Shown here in pieces: positions 52,385 to 60,884 of a stretch of DNA of 64,000 nt. The first letter of the stretch is position 1. Each line of letters opens with the position of its first letter. The notes under the pieces were generated by a model. That model did no database searches. It saw nothing but the letters and a program-made list of their open reading frames with translations, and was not told where the DNA came from. This stretch comes from Massilia sp. METH4. Lineage in GTDB: Bacteria > Pseudomonadota > Gammaproteobacteria > Burkholderiales > Burkholderiaceae_D. A program made the translations under genes and the position numbers. The stretch lies in assembly GCF_037094685.1 (NCBI RefSeq), contig NZ_CP146614.1, positions 682,001 to 746,000 on the forward strand. The letters run 5' to 3'.

Positions 52385-55300
52385 ATGCGAGCTTATACAC
52401 TCTTTCTGGCCCGCCCGCCGCGGGCAATGACCGCCTTCATGTCGGCCTTCCTGGCCGCCGCCCTGCTGCTGGCCTCGGTCACCCCGGTCGCCCGCGCGGA
52501 AACGGCGGCGCCGCCGACCCTGCGCTTCAAGAAGCTGGGCCCCCTGGGCAACGACGAGCCCTCGATGCTGTCGCTGCTGCAGGACCGCCAGGGCTTCATG
52601 TGGATCGGCACCCATGTCAACGGCCTGTACCGCTATAACGGTTACCAGGCGGTACGCTACCAGAGCCGGAGCAACGACCCGAAGAGCCTGCCGCACGACC
52701 GCGTTTCCACGCTGTACGAAGACCGCCAGGGCCGCATCTGGGCCGGCACGCAGAATGGGCTCGCCCTGTACAACGCCGCCACCAACGACTTCACGGTGTA
52801 TGTCGCGCCGCAGGGGCCGAAGAACCGCGGCATCATCAAGCAGATCATCTCCGACGGCAAGGATGGCATGTGGCTGGCCAGCTGGGGCGGCCTGCAGCAC
52901 TTCGATCCCGCCACCGGCAGGTTCACCGTCCACCAGCACGATCCACAGCGGCCCGGCAGCCTGGCCAGCAATGACGTGAACGCGATCGCCCTCGATGCGA
53001 AGGGCGGCCTGTGGGCCGCCACGTGGCCGGGTGGGCTCGATTACCTGCCGCCCGGCGGCACGGAGTTCGCGCACCACCAGGTCGATCCGGCCGGGCAGAC
53101 CGATCCGCGCACGAACATCGTGCGCGCGCTGCAGTTCGATGGCGACGGCGCCCTGTGGATCGGCACCGAGAGCGGCGTGCTGCGCTGGGACGGCAAGCGC
53201 GGCTGGGATACGCGCCGGCAAATTCCCGCGCCGAACAGCCGCGTGACGAGCTTCTACATCGACCGCAGCGGCACGCTGTGGGCCACCACCCTCTCGGCCG
53301 GGCTGCTGCGCTGGAACGCGCCGGCCGCCGCGTTCACCCAATACCGGCACACGCCGAACGATCCGTATTCGCTGCCGGGCGACAGCACGCGCGCGATGCT
53401 GCAGGACCGCAGCGGCATGCTGTGGATCGCCACGTTCACGGACGGCATCAGCCTCGTCAACCTGAACAGCAGCGGTTTTACCCGCTACGTGCCGCAGCAT
53501 TTCGATACCAGTAATATTTCGACCAGCAATGCCGTGCTGGCCGTGGCGCGCGCGCCGGACGGCAAGCTCTGGCTCGGCGGCAATGTGGGCATCAGCCTGT
53601 TCGACCCGGCCGCCAACAAGGTGGTACGGCGCTACACCTCCGATCCGAGCCGGCCCGGCTCGCTGTCGCAGAACATCGTCTACAGCCTGTACCAGGGTGC
53701 CGAAGGCCCGCTGTGGGCAGGTACTCCCAATGGGCTGAACCGGCTGGACGATCCGGCCGGGCCGTTCAGGACGATCCACTTCGGCAACCCGGCCAGCGAC
53801 TACATCAACGCCATCGCGCCGGGCCGCGACGGCATCCTGTGGCTGGCCACCGGCAACAGCCTGATCCGGTATGAACCGGCCACCGGCAAACACCGCATCT
53901 TCCAGAACGATGCCGCCGATCCCGACAGCCGCGCCGTCAACGGCACCTCGTCGGTGCTGGAAGACCGCGGTGGCCGCGTCTGGATGGGGTCCGAATGGAA
54001 TGGCGGCGGCCTTGACCTGCTCGACCCGAAGACGGGCAAGTTCCGCCACTTCACCCACGACCCGGCGCGCGCCGACAGCCTGGCCGACGACAATGTCTCG
54101 TCCGTGCACGAGGATTCCCTCGGCCGCATCTGGATCGGTACCGCCAAGGGCTTGCAGCAGGTGGTGCAGAACGGCGCGGCGATCACGTTCCGGTCGTACA
54201 CGGAGGCGACCAAGGGCGCGAAAATCCTGTCGATCCGGAGCGACCTGGACGACCAGCTGTGGGTCAGCACGATCGTCGGCCTGTTCCGCGTGGACCCCGC
54301 CACGGCGAAGGCGACGCTGTACACGGCGGCGGACGGCATGACCGACGGCTTTACCGTCAACTCTTCCGCGCCGGGGCCGGACGGCGTCCTGTACTTCGGT
54401 GGCGTGCACGGGCTGACGGCCGTCGCGCCGCGCGAAGTGCGCAGCCAGTCGGTGTCGCCGCAGGTGGCGATCACCGACATCAAGGTCTACAACCGTTCAT
54501 TGGCCGAGCCGGGCCCCCATGCGGGCGTGACGCTGGAAGGCACGGTGACGGCGCCGCGCGCGCTCACGCTCTCCGGCACGCCTGCCTTCTCGATCGAGTT
54601 CGCGGCGCTGCATTACACGGAGCCGGCGCTGAATCGCTATGCATACCGGCTGGAAGGGTTCGACCGCGAGTGGGTCGAGACCGATGCCACGCGCCGCGCC
54701 GCCACCTATACCAACCTCGACCCGGGCCGCTATGTGTTCCGGGTAAAGGCATCGAACCACCGCGGCCAGTGGAACGAGGAACCGGTGACCCTGACGGTGA
54801 CGATCACGCCGCCGTTCTGGGAAACGCTGTGGTTCCGCGCGCTGGCCGCCGCCCTGGTGCTGGTGCTGCTGTGGGGCGTCTGGCACTGGCGCATGCGGCG
54901 CCTGAAGCGCGCCAACCGCGCGCTGGAAGACCTGGTGCGCTCGCGCACCGCCGCGCTGGAGGAATCGCACCTGAAGCTGGCGGCGCAATCGACCACCGAC
55001 GGGCTGACGGGCGTGGCGAACCGCCGCGGCTTCGACGCCAAGCTCGACGCCGAATGGCGCCGCGCCGCCCGCACCGGCCAGGTGCTGGCGCTGGCCATGG
55101 TGGACCTCGACTGGTTCAAGCAATACAACGAACGCCACGGCCATGCGGCCGGCGACGCGGCGTTGCGCGCCGTGGCCGGCGTGCTGGGCCGCCATGGCCG
55201 CCGCACCACCGACGTGGTGGCACGCTACGGCGGCGAGGAATTCGCCGTGCTGTGGGCCGCCGGCGACGCGGCGGTGGCCCAGCAGGGCGCGCAGGCGATC

Positions 55301-55501
55301 GTTGCCGAGGTGGCCGCGCTGGCGCTGCCGCACGAGGATTCGCCGTTCGGCGTGCTGACCGTGAGCATCGGTGTGGCGGCGATGCGGCCGCAATCGGAAG
55401 GCCCGCAGGAACTGGTGCGGCGCGCCGACGAGGCGCTGCTGCGCGCCAAGGTGCGCGGCAAGAACGGCACGCTGATGGCGCAGGGGGAGGCAGTGGCCTG
55501 A
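52385..55501 (+). CDS. Beta-propeller sensor diguanylate cyclase
   Basis: A 1038-residue inner-membrane protein. A signal-like N-terminus ends near residue 38 (VTPVARA). Residues about 45-720 are two-bladed-fan repeats of the Reg_prop type (for example DRQGFMWIGTHVNGLYRYNG, DRQGRIWAGTQNGLALYN), forming periplasmic propellers. A Y_Y_Y domain follows (about 735-800; LEGFDREWVETDATRRAATY). One membrane helix (about 816-838) leads to a GGDEF domain with ARYGGEEFAVLW near residue 948 and an I-site RTTD five residues before. It should make cyclic di-GMP in response to an extracellular ligand. A CATAAT 7 nt before the ATG could even give a leaderless transcript. Propeller sensors of this kind often detect polysaccharides in other phyla. 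Confidence 0.9.
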   Translation: MRAYTLFLARPPRAMTAFMSAFLAAALLLASVTPVARAETAAPPTLRFKKLGPLGNDEPSMLSLLQDRQGFMWIGTHVNGLYRYNGYQAVRYQSRSNDPKSLPHDRVSTLYEDRQGRIWAGTQNGLALYNAATNDFTVYVAPQGPKNRGIIKQIISDGKDGMWLASWGGLQHFDPATGRFTVHQHDPQRPGSLASNDVNAIALDAKGGLWAATWPGGLDYLPPGGTEFAHHQVDPAGQTDPRTNIVRALQFDGDGALWIGTESGVLRWDGKRGWDTRRQIPAPNSRVTSFYIDRSGTLWATTLSAGLLRWNAPAAAFTQYRHTPNDPYSLPGDSTRAMLQDRSGMLWIATFTDGISLVNLNSSGFTRYVPQHFDTSNISTSNAVLAVARAPDGKLWLGGNVGISLFDPAANKVVRRYTSDPSRPGSLSQNIVYSLYQGAEGPLWAGTPNGLNRLDDPAGPFRTIHFGNPASDYINAIAPGRDGILWLATGNSLIRYEPATGKHRIFQNDAADPDSRAVNGTSSVLEDRGGRVWMGSEWNGGGLDLLDPKTGKFRHFTHDPARADSLADDNVSSVHEDSLGRIWIGTAKGLQQVVQNGAAITFRSYTEATKGAKILSIRSDLDDQLWVSTIVGLFRVDPATAKATLYTAADGMTDGFTVNSSAPGPDGVLYFGGVHGLTAVAPREVRSQSVSPQVAITDIKVYNRSLAEPGPHAGVTLEGTVTAPRALTLSGTPAFSIEFAALHYTEPALNRYAYRLEGFDREWVETDATRRAATYTNLDPGRYVFRVKASNHRGQWNEEPVTLTVTITPPFWETLWFRALAAALVLVLLWGVWHWRMRRLKRANRALEDLVRSRTAALEESHLKLAAQSTTDGLTGVANRRGFDAKLDAEWRRAARTGQVLALAMVDLDWFKQYNERHGHAAGDAALRAVAGVLGRHGRRTTDVVARYGGEEFAVLWAAGDAAVAQQGAQAIVAEVAALALPHEDSPFGVLTVSIGVAAMRPQSEGPQELVRRADEALLRAKVRGKNGTLMAQGEAVA

Positions 55502-55521
55502 GCTGCACGCCAAGCTCCGTC

Positions 55522-55701
55522 ATGACAATGCCTGTCCAGCCAGCCGATCCGCGCCCTGTTCCACCCAGGCCGCCGGAGCCGGGCGACTGCTGCGGCAGCG
55601 GTTGCGCCGTGTGTATCCATGACCTGTACAACGGCGCCCTGGAGCGCTACGAGAAACAATTGTCGGCCTGGCTGGCGCGCCACCCGGGAGAAAAGCGCTG
55701 A
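55522..55701 (+). CDS. Small Oxidored-like domain protein
   Basis: A 59-residue protein with a Pro-rich start (PVQPADPRPVPPRPPEP) and the motif GDCCGSGCAVCIHDLY (about 21-36) that defines the Oxidored-like family (N-terminal region of some oxidoreductases). The Cys set CC-x2-C-x2-C could bind a metal or cluster. It starts 20 nt after the cyclase gene on the same strand and may be cotranscribed. Its function is not known. Confidence 0.8.
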   Translation: MTMPVQPADPRPVPPRPPEPGDCCGSGCAVCIHDLYNGALERYEKQLSAWLARHPGEKR

Positions 55702-55818
55702 AGCGGCGCTCGAACGTTTCCCACGTCGCGTCGCATGCCATGTTTTATTGAACTTGGCATTGCGAAATACTAAATTCTTTGTTGAAATTCTTTGTGGCCA
55801 CAGGTAAACTGGGAATGA

Positions 55819-55834
55819 TGGCCTAAAAGTTGCC
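55819..55834 (+). promoter_or_regulatory. Sigma-54-type promoter ahead of a PEP-CTERM gene
   Basis: TGGCCT-AAAAG-TTGCC fits TGGCAC-N5-TTGCA at the -24 GG and -12 GC. Transcription would start near 55845, about 39 nt before the ATG. Same arrangement as at 26295. Confidence 0.6.
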
Positions 55835-55883
55835 TACTTCATACGCTGCCTCAGCCCCCGGCAGACCGACCAAACAGGATTTC

Positions 55884-56579
55884 ATGAACACCTCGACGAT
55901 GACGAAAGTGCTGCTCTGCGCGGCACTGGCCATGGGCGCCGGCGCGCAGGCCAAGAACAACAACGGTAAAGGCAATTCCGGAAACACCGCGCAACAGAAC
56001 AGCGGCCCATCGATCGGCGCCGCCAGCGCCGACGACGTCACGCTGGAAAACGCCGACGCCGGCATGATCGCCTTCTCCACCGTCAACCCGATGCAATACG
56101 GCGGCAATACGGCCGGCTTCTCGAGCGAGTTCGGCAAGGCCGATACCAGCGCGTGGGGCGTGCTCGGCACGGTTGAAAAGTCCGGCACGCTGGCGGATGC
56201 GTCGACGCTGTTCGATTTTTCGTTCGACAAGACGAGCGCCACCAGCGGTACCTGGACGATCACGAACACCAGCAGCACGCTGAACGCCACGCTCGACCTG
56301 ACCGTGGCGATCCACGCCGCGAATGCCAGTACCGCCTTCCTGTTCGATAACCAGGACGTGGCCGCCGGCCAGACGCTCTCGGGCACCTGGAGCATCGAGT
56401 GGCTGAACAATGGCGGGCAGGTACCGGGCTTCTCGAACCTCGTGTTCTTCGGCCGCGATATCTCGACCAGCACGCCGACGCTGCTGCCGGTGCCGGAGCC
56501 GCACGCCTTGCCGATGACGCTGGCCGGCTTCGCCGTGCTGGGCGCGGTCGCCTGGCGCCGGCGCGGCAAGCGCGCCTGA
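55884..56579 (+). CDS. PEP-CTERM sorted secreted protein
   Basis: A 231-residue exported protein with AGGA before ATG 55884 and a signal peptide (about 1-22, MTKVLLCAALAMGAGAQA). The mature start is Asn/Gly-rich (KNNNGKGNSGNTAQQN). The body has a beta-sandwich pattern (GTLADASTLFDFSFDK, SGTWTITNTSSTLNATLDLTV). The C-terminus has LPVPEPHALPMTLAGFAVLG and the basic WRRRGKRA, the exosortase tail. An upstream ATG at 55830 would bury the signal peptide. Function unknown. The sigma-54-type promoter puts it in the same likely regulon as the PEP-CTERM gene at 26348. Confidence 0.86.
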   Translation: MNTSTMTKVLLCAALAMGAGAQAKNNNGKGNSGNTAQQNSGPSIGAASADDVTLENADAGMIAFSTVNPMQYGGNTAGFSSEFGKADTSAWGVLGTVEKSGTLADASTLFDFSFDKTSATSGTWTITNTSSTLNATLDLTVAIHAANASTAFLFDNQDVAAGQTLSGTWSIEWLNNGGQVPGFSNLVFFGRDISTSTPTLLPVPEPHALPMTLAGFAVLGAVAWRRRGKRA

Positions 56580-56921
56580 GCGGCACTGTTGCGCAAACTA
56601 CACATTTCTGATCTGTATTCGTAGTTTCCCGCTTGAAATTTGGCAAAGAGTTGATTAGTATTAACAACAGATTTCACCGCACCGGCAGCGCCGGCGCGCA
56701 GGAATAACAATCAAGAACACTTGTTTGACACTCGGCCCATGGCATCTGCCATGGGCTTTTTCTTTGGCCCTGTTCGTCGAGAACAGCGCCTTTCTTCGCG
56801 CTGCCGATCCTGACAGCACCTTTTCCCTTTCCCGAGCATCTGTGTGTGTGCGCGCACGCACGCCTTCGGCTGTGCACGCTAACGTGGCGTTTGTCATGAA
56901 CACACTGGAAAGGGCCACGCC
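56580..56921. other. Intergenic region between a PEP-CTERM gene and the paoABC operon
   Basis: No supported gene. An AT-rich part (56590-56680) is followed by the terminator at 56735. A perfectly alternating pyrimidine-purine tract TGTGTGTGTGCGCGCACGCA (56841-56860) lies 62 nt before paoA. No clear promoter for paoA is seen. Confidence 0.5.
56735..56765 (+). terminator. Strong intrinsic terminator upstream of paoA
   Basis: GCCCATGGC-ATCT-GCCATGGGC followed by TTTTTCTTT. It lies 155 nt after the PEP-CTERM stop, far enough that a short RNA could lie between. It would isolate paoABC from upstream transcription. Confidence 0.8.
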
Positions 56922-57449
56922 ATGGGAGCTCCCGCGCGCTGCCCGCTGACGATCACCGTCAACGGGCAACAGCACACGATGGATATTGAAGCCTGGGTCA
57001 CCCTGCTCGACCTGCTGCGCGAGCGCATGGGATTGACCGGCACGAAAAAGGGTTGCGATCACGGCCAGTGCGGGGCCTGCACGGTGCTTGTGGACGGGCG
57101 GCGCATCAATTCCTGCCTGACCCTGGCCGTGATGAACGACGGCCGCGAGGTGACGACCATCGAAGGGCTGGCGCAGGGCGACACGCTGCACCCGCTGCAG
57201 CAGGCGTTCATCGAGCACGACGCGTTCCAGTGCGGCTACTGCACGCCCGGCCAGATCTGTTCCGCCGTGGGCCTGATCAACGAGAACCGCGCCAAATGTT
57301 CGGCGGAGGTGCGCGAACTCATGAGCGGGAACATCTGCCGCTGCGGCGCCTATCCGCAGATCCTGCGCGCCGTATCGCAAGTGGCCGGCATTCCGGCCGA
57401 CAGCGAGAACGCCGAAGGGCCGGTCATCACCGGAACGGTGCCCGCATGA
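56922..57449 (+). CDS. paoA: Aldehyde oxidoreductase/xanthine dehydrogenase family, 2Fe-2S subunit
   Basis: A 175-residue iron-sulfur subunit of a molybdenum hydroxylase. The plant-type cluster motif [16 protein letters not shown] (about 44-59) with a later CLTL Cys, and the second cluster motif QCGYCTPGQ near 104-112 with CRCGAY near 144, are complete. It passes electrons from the molybdenum site to FAD. E. coli PaoA has a long Tat signal; here the N-terminus begins straight at [17 protein letters not shown] and no twin-Arg signal is visible upstream in frame. The complex is therefore more likely cytosolic. ATGA overlap with the FAD subunit gene. Confidence 0.93.
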   Translation: MGAPARCPLTITVNGQQHTMDIEAWVTLLDLLRERMGLTGTKKGCDHGQCGACTVLVDGRRINSCLTLAVMNDGREVTTIEGLAQGDTLHPLQQAFIEHDAFQCGYCTPGQICSAVGLINENRAKCSAEVRELMSGNICRCGAYPQILRAVSQVAGIPADSENAEGPVITGTVPA

Positions 57450-58504
57450 ACCCGTTCGCCTACGACCGCCCCGCGACCGTCGACGCCGCGCTGCGGGCGA
57501 TCGCCGCCAATGCCGATGCCGGCGGCGCCACCGCCAACCAAAACGAGATCCGCATGGTGGCCGGCGGCACCAACCTGCTCGACCTGATGAAGGAAGGCGT
57601 GACGCTCGCTCCGCACCTGGTCGACATCAACCGCCTGCCGCTGGACGGCATCGAGGAAACGCCGGGTGGCGGCCTGCTGCTGGGCGCGACTGCCCGCAAT
57701 GCCGACACCGCATGGCATCCGCTGGTGGAACAGCGCTATCCCCTGCTGTCGGCCGCGATCCTGGCCGGCGCCTCGCCGCAGCTGCGCAATATGGCCAGCA
57801 ATGGCGGCAACCTGCTGCAGCGCACGCGCTGCTGGTATTTCTACGACGTGGCCACGCCCTGCAACAAGCGCGCGCCCGGCAGCGGCTGCGCCGCCAACGG
57901 TGGCATCACGCGCCAGCACGCGATCCTGGGTGCGAGCGAACAGTGCATCGCCACCCACCCTTCCGACATGTGCGTGGCGCTGGCCGCGCTGGAAGCGGTG
58001 GTGCACGTGCAATCGGTGCGCGGCAGGCGCGCCATCCCGTTCGCCGAATTCCACCGGCTGCCCGGCGACCGGCCGGACGTCGATACCACGCTGGCGCCCG
58101 ATGAACTGATCACCGGCATCGAGCTGCCGGACGCGGCCCGCTTCGCGCGGCACTCGGCCTACCTGAAGCTGCGCGAACGCCTGTCCTACGCCTTCGCCCT
58201 CGTCTCGGTGGCTGCCGCGCTGGACATCGGCGCCGACGGCACCATCACGGCGGCGCGCATCGCACTGGGCGGCGTGGCCCATAAACCGTGGCGCCTGCCC
58301 GAGGCGGAGCGCCTGCTGGAAGGCGCACGGCCGGATGACGCGGTCTTCGCCGGCGTCGCCGACGCACTGCTGCAGGGCGCCGTGGGCCGTGGCGCCAACG
58401 ACTTCAAGATTCCGCTGGCGCACAACGCCATCGTGCGCGCGCTGCACGTGGCCAGCCAGGGGACCGTGACCAATCAAGGAACGAGGCAGGGAGAACGCGA
58501 ATGA
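57446..58504 (+). CDS. paoB: Aldehyde oxidoreductase/xanthine dehydrogenase family, FAD subunit
   Basis: A 352-residue FAD subunit. The FAD-binding pattern is MVAGGTNLLDLMKEGV (about 36-51), then GASPQLRNMASNGGNLLQR near 110-128. After it comes the Cys loop TPCNKRAPGSGCAANGG with QCIATHPSDMC, which matches the extra 4Fe-4S-binding insertion of PaoB. The C-terminal substrate-gating region ends the protein. It overlaps both neighbours by 4 nt, so the three subunits are coupled. Confidence 0.93.
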   Translation: MNPFAYDRPATVDAALRAIAANADAGGATANQNEIRMVAGGTNLLDLMKEGVTLAPHLVDINRLPLDGIEETPGGGLLLGATARNADTAWHPLVEQRYPLLSAAILAGASPQLRNMASNGGNLLQRTRCWYFYDVATPCNKRAPGSGCAANGGITRQHAILGASEQCIATHPSDMCVALAALEAVVHVQSVRGRRAIPFAEFHRLPGDRPDVDTTLAPDELITGIELPDAARFARHSAYLKLRERLSYAFALVSVAAALDIGADGTITAARIALGGVAHKPWRLPEAERLLEGARPDDAVFAGVADALLQGAVGRGANDFKIPLAHNAIVRALHVASQGTVTNQGTRQGERE

Positions 58505-60789
58505 CGGATCTGATCGAAGCTTTGCGGGCGCCCACGGCGGATCGCGGCACCGGCCCGGTGCGCACCGGCACGCCGGTATCGCGCGTGGATGGCCGGGCCA
58601 AGGTGACGGGCCAGGCGAAATACGCGGCCGAACACGCCGCGCCGGACCTGGCCTACGGCGTCGTCGTGAGTTCCCCGGCGGCCAAGGGCACGATCCGATC
58701 GATCGACACGCGTGCCGCGCTGGCGGTGCCGGGCGTGGTCGAAGTGCTGACGCACCTGAACCGCCCGAAGGTCCGCGCCTTCGACATCGCCTACAAGGAC
58801 ATGACGGCGCCGGCGGGTTCGCCATTCCGCCCGCTGTACGACGAGCATGTGATGTACAGCGGCCAGCCGCTGGCGCTTGTAGTGGCGGAAACCTTCGAGG
58901 CGGCCCGGTATGCCGCTTCGCTGGTCAGGTTCGACATCGCGCCCGAACCGCACGACACCAAGCTCTCGGCCAACCTGGAGCGCGCCTACAAGCCCAAGCC
59001 CCTGAAGGCCGGCTTCGAGCCGCCCCCAAGCGAGAAAGGCGATACCGACAGTGCTTTCGCGGCGGCGCCGGTAAAGATCGACGCGGAGTTCTACAGCGGC
59101 GTGGAACACCACAATCCGATGGAACTGTTCGCCTCCACCGTGATCCGCGATCCGGACGGTCACCTCACGATCCACGACAAGACCCAGAGCTCGCAGAACA
59201 GCCGCTGGTACGTGTCGCACGTCTTCGGCCTGGCCAAGAACAAGGTCACGGTACGCAACACCTACGTGGGCGGGGCCTTCGGTTCCGGCCTGCGCCCGCA
59301 ATACCAGCTCACGCTCGCGGTGATGGCGGCCCTGCACCTGAAGCGCTCCGTGCGCGTGGTGCTCACCCGCCAGCAGATGTTCACCTTCGGGCACCGGCCC
59401 GAGACCGTGCAGCGCGTGAAGCTGGCCGCCGAGCGCGACGGCACGCTGCGGGCGATCTGGCACCAGGCGATCGCGGAGACGTCGCCGATCGAGGACTACG
59501 TGGAGGTGGTCGTGAACTGGTCGGGCTACCTCTACACCTGCGACAACATCAAGCTCGACTACAAGCTCGTGAAGCTCGACCAGTACACGCCGATCGACAT
59601 GCGCGCGCCCGGCGCCGCCCACGGCGTGCATGCGCTCGAGGTGGCGATGGACGAACTCGCGTACGCGCTGAAGATGGACCCGCTGGCGCTGCGCCTGAAG
59701 AACTACGCGGAACGCTCGCCGGTCGAGGACAAGCCCTACTCCAGCAAGGAGCTGCGCGCCTGCTACGAACTGGGGGCGCAGCGCTTCGGCTGGGCCGAAC
59801 GTCCGCTGGAGCCGCGCTCGATGCGCGAAGGCACGGAGCTCGTCGGCTGGGGCATGGCCACCGGCGTGTGGGATGCGATGCAGATGTTCGCCCGCGCCAG
59901 CGCCGTGCTGCATGCGGACGGCAAGCTGGTGGTGTCCAGCGCGGCCACCGACATCGGCACCGGTACCTATACCGTGATGGCCACGATCGCCGCCGAGGCG
60001 CTGGGCCTGCCGCTGGAAGACGTGACGTTCCAGCTGGGCGATTCCACGCTGCCCGTGGCGCCGATCGAAGGCGGTTCGTCGCACGTGACGACGGTGGGTT
60101 CGGCCGTGGCCGGCGTGTGCGAGAAATTGCAGAAGACGCTGTTCAAGCACGCCCAGAAGCTGCGCGCATCGCCGTTCGCGGATGCGAAGTTCAAGGACGT
60201 GGAGTTTGTGGGCGGCATGCTGCGGCACAAGCGGCGCAGCGGGGCGGCACTGCCACTGACGGCGATCCTGAACGACAGCGGCCTGGTGCGGCTGGAAGAA
60301 AAGTACCTGATGCTGCCGAACATGCTCAAGCAGCGCAAGTACCGCAAGCTGGTGCACTCGGCCGTGTTCGTGGAGGTGCGCGTGGATGAACAGACCGGCA
60401 CGGTGCGCGTGACGCGCGTGACGAGCGCCGTGGCCGCCGGCCGCATCATGAACACGAAGACGGCGACGAGCCAGGTGGTGGGCGGCATCGTGTGGGGCAT
60501 CAGCCAGGCGCTGCACGAGGAATCGTACGCCGACCACCGGCTGGGCCGCTTCATGAACCACAACTATTCGGAATACCACGTGCCCGTGAATGCCGACATC
60601 CACGCGATGGACGTGATCTTCGTGGAGGAAGACGACCGGATCGTCAGCCGGCTCGGTGCCAAGGGCGTGGGAGAGATCGGCCTCGTGGGCGTGGCCGCCG
60701 CCGTCAGCAACGCCATCTGGCACGCCACCGGCAAGCGGCTGCGCAGCACGCCGATGACGCCGGACAAGGTGCTGGGCGGAGCACCTTGA
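58501..60789 (+). CDS. paoC: Aldehyde oxidoreductase/xanthine dehydrogenase family, molybdenum subunit
   Basis: A 762-residue catalytic subunit. It starts with the usual SRVDGRAKVTGQAKYAAE (about 24-41), has NTYVGGAFGSGLRPQYQLTL near 253-272 and the cofactor loops SAATDIGTGTYTVMATIAAE and EGGSSHVTTVGSAVAG. The catalytic glutamate lies in KGVGEIGLVGVAA near the C-terminus. Substrate may be aromatic or aliphatic aldehydes, as for PaoABC; purine use is less likely given its size and PaoB's extra cluster. A MocA-like cytosine nucleotide factor or XdhC chaperone, often next to such genes, is not present here. The operon ends at a hairpin repeat. Confidence 0.93.
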   Translation: MTDLIEALRAPTADRGTGPVRTGTPVSRVDGRAKVTGQAKYAAEHAAPDLAYGVVVSSPAAKGTIRSIDTRAALAVPGVVEVLTHLNRPKVRAFDIAYKDMTAPAGSPFRPLYDEHVMYSGQPLALVVAETFEAARYAASLVRFDIAPEPHDTKLSANLERAYKPKPLKAGFEPPPSEKGDTDSAFAAAPVKIDAEFYSGVEHHNPMELFASTVIRDPDGHLTIHDKTQSSQNSRWYVSHVFGLAKNKVTVRNTYVGGAFGSGLRPQYQLTLAVMAALHLKRSVRVVLTRQQMFTFGHRPETVQRVKLAAERDGTLRAIWHQAIAETSPIEDYVEVVVNWSGYLYTCDNIKLDYKLVKLDQYTPIDMRAPGAAHGVHALEVAMDELAYALKMDPLALRLKNYAERSPVEDKPYSSKELRACYELGAQRFGWAERPLEPRSMREGTELVGWGMATGVWDAMQMFARASAVLHADGKLVVSSAATDIGTGTYTVMATIAAEALGLPLEDVTFQLGDSTLPVAPIEGGSSHVTTVGSAVAGVCEKLQKTLFKHAQKLRASPFADAKFKDVEFVGGMLRHKRRSGAALPLTAILNDSGLVRLEEKYLMLPNMLKQRKYRKLVHSAVFVEVRVDEQTGTVRVTRVTSAVAAGRIMNTKTATSQVVGGIVWGISQALHEESYADHRLGRFMNHNYSEYHVPVNADIHAMDVIFVEEDDRIVSRLGAKGVGEIGLVGVAAAVSNAIWHATGKRLRSTPMTPDKVLGGAP

Positions 60790-60797
60790 TGTTGCAA

Positions 60798-60870
60798 GAA
60801 AAATGGGGACGTACCCCATTTTTTGAGAAACATTTCCTCAAAAATGGGGTACGTCCCCATTTTTGAGGAA
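60798..60870. repeat. Paired hairpin repeat, GGGGACGTACCCC family
   Basis: Two inverted copies of AAAAATGGGG-(ACGTA)-CCCCATTTTT, spaced by TGAGAAACATTTCCTC and followed by GAGGAAACTTTGCCGG. It is a relative of the pair at 1822-1886 in arms and flanks, but differs in the loop. It lies between the convergent paoC and lpxO genes, with T-runs on both strands, and probably terminates both. Confidence 0.85.
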
Positions 60871-60884
60871 ACTTTGCCGGTCGG

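Noticed and set aside
52202..54409. 5' extension of the rhlE frame on the minus strand
   Set aside because: The added 736 residues have no helicase features, are Arg/Gly/Val-rich, and lie antisense to the beta-propeller cyclase. ATG 52201 gives the normal RhlE start.
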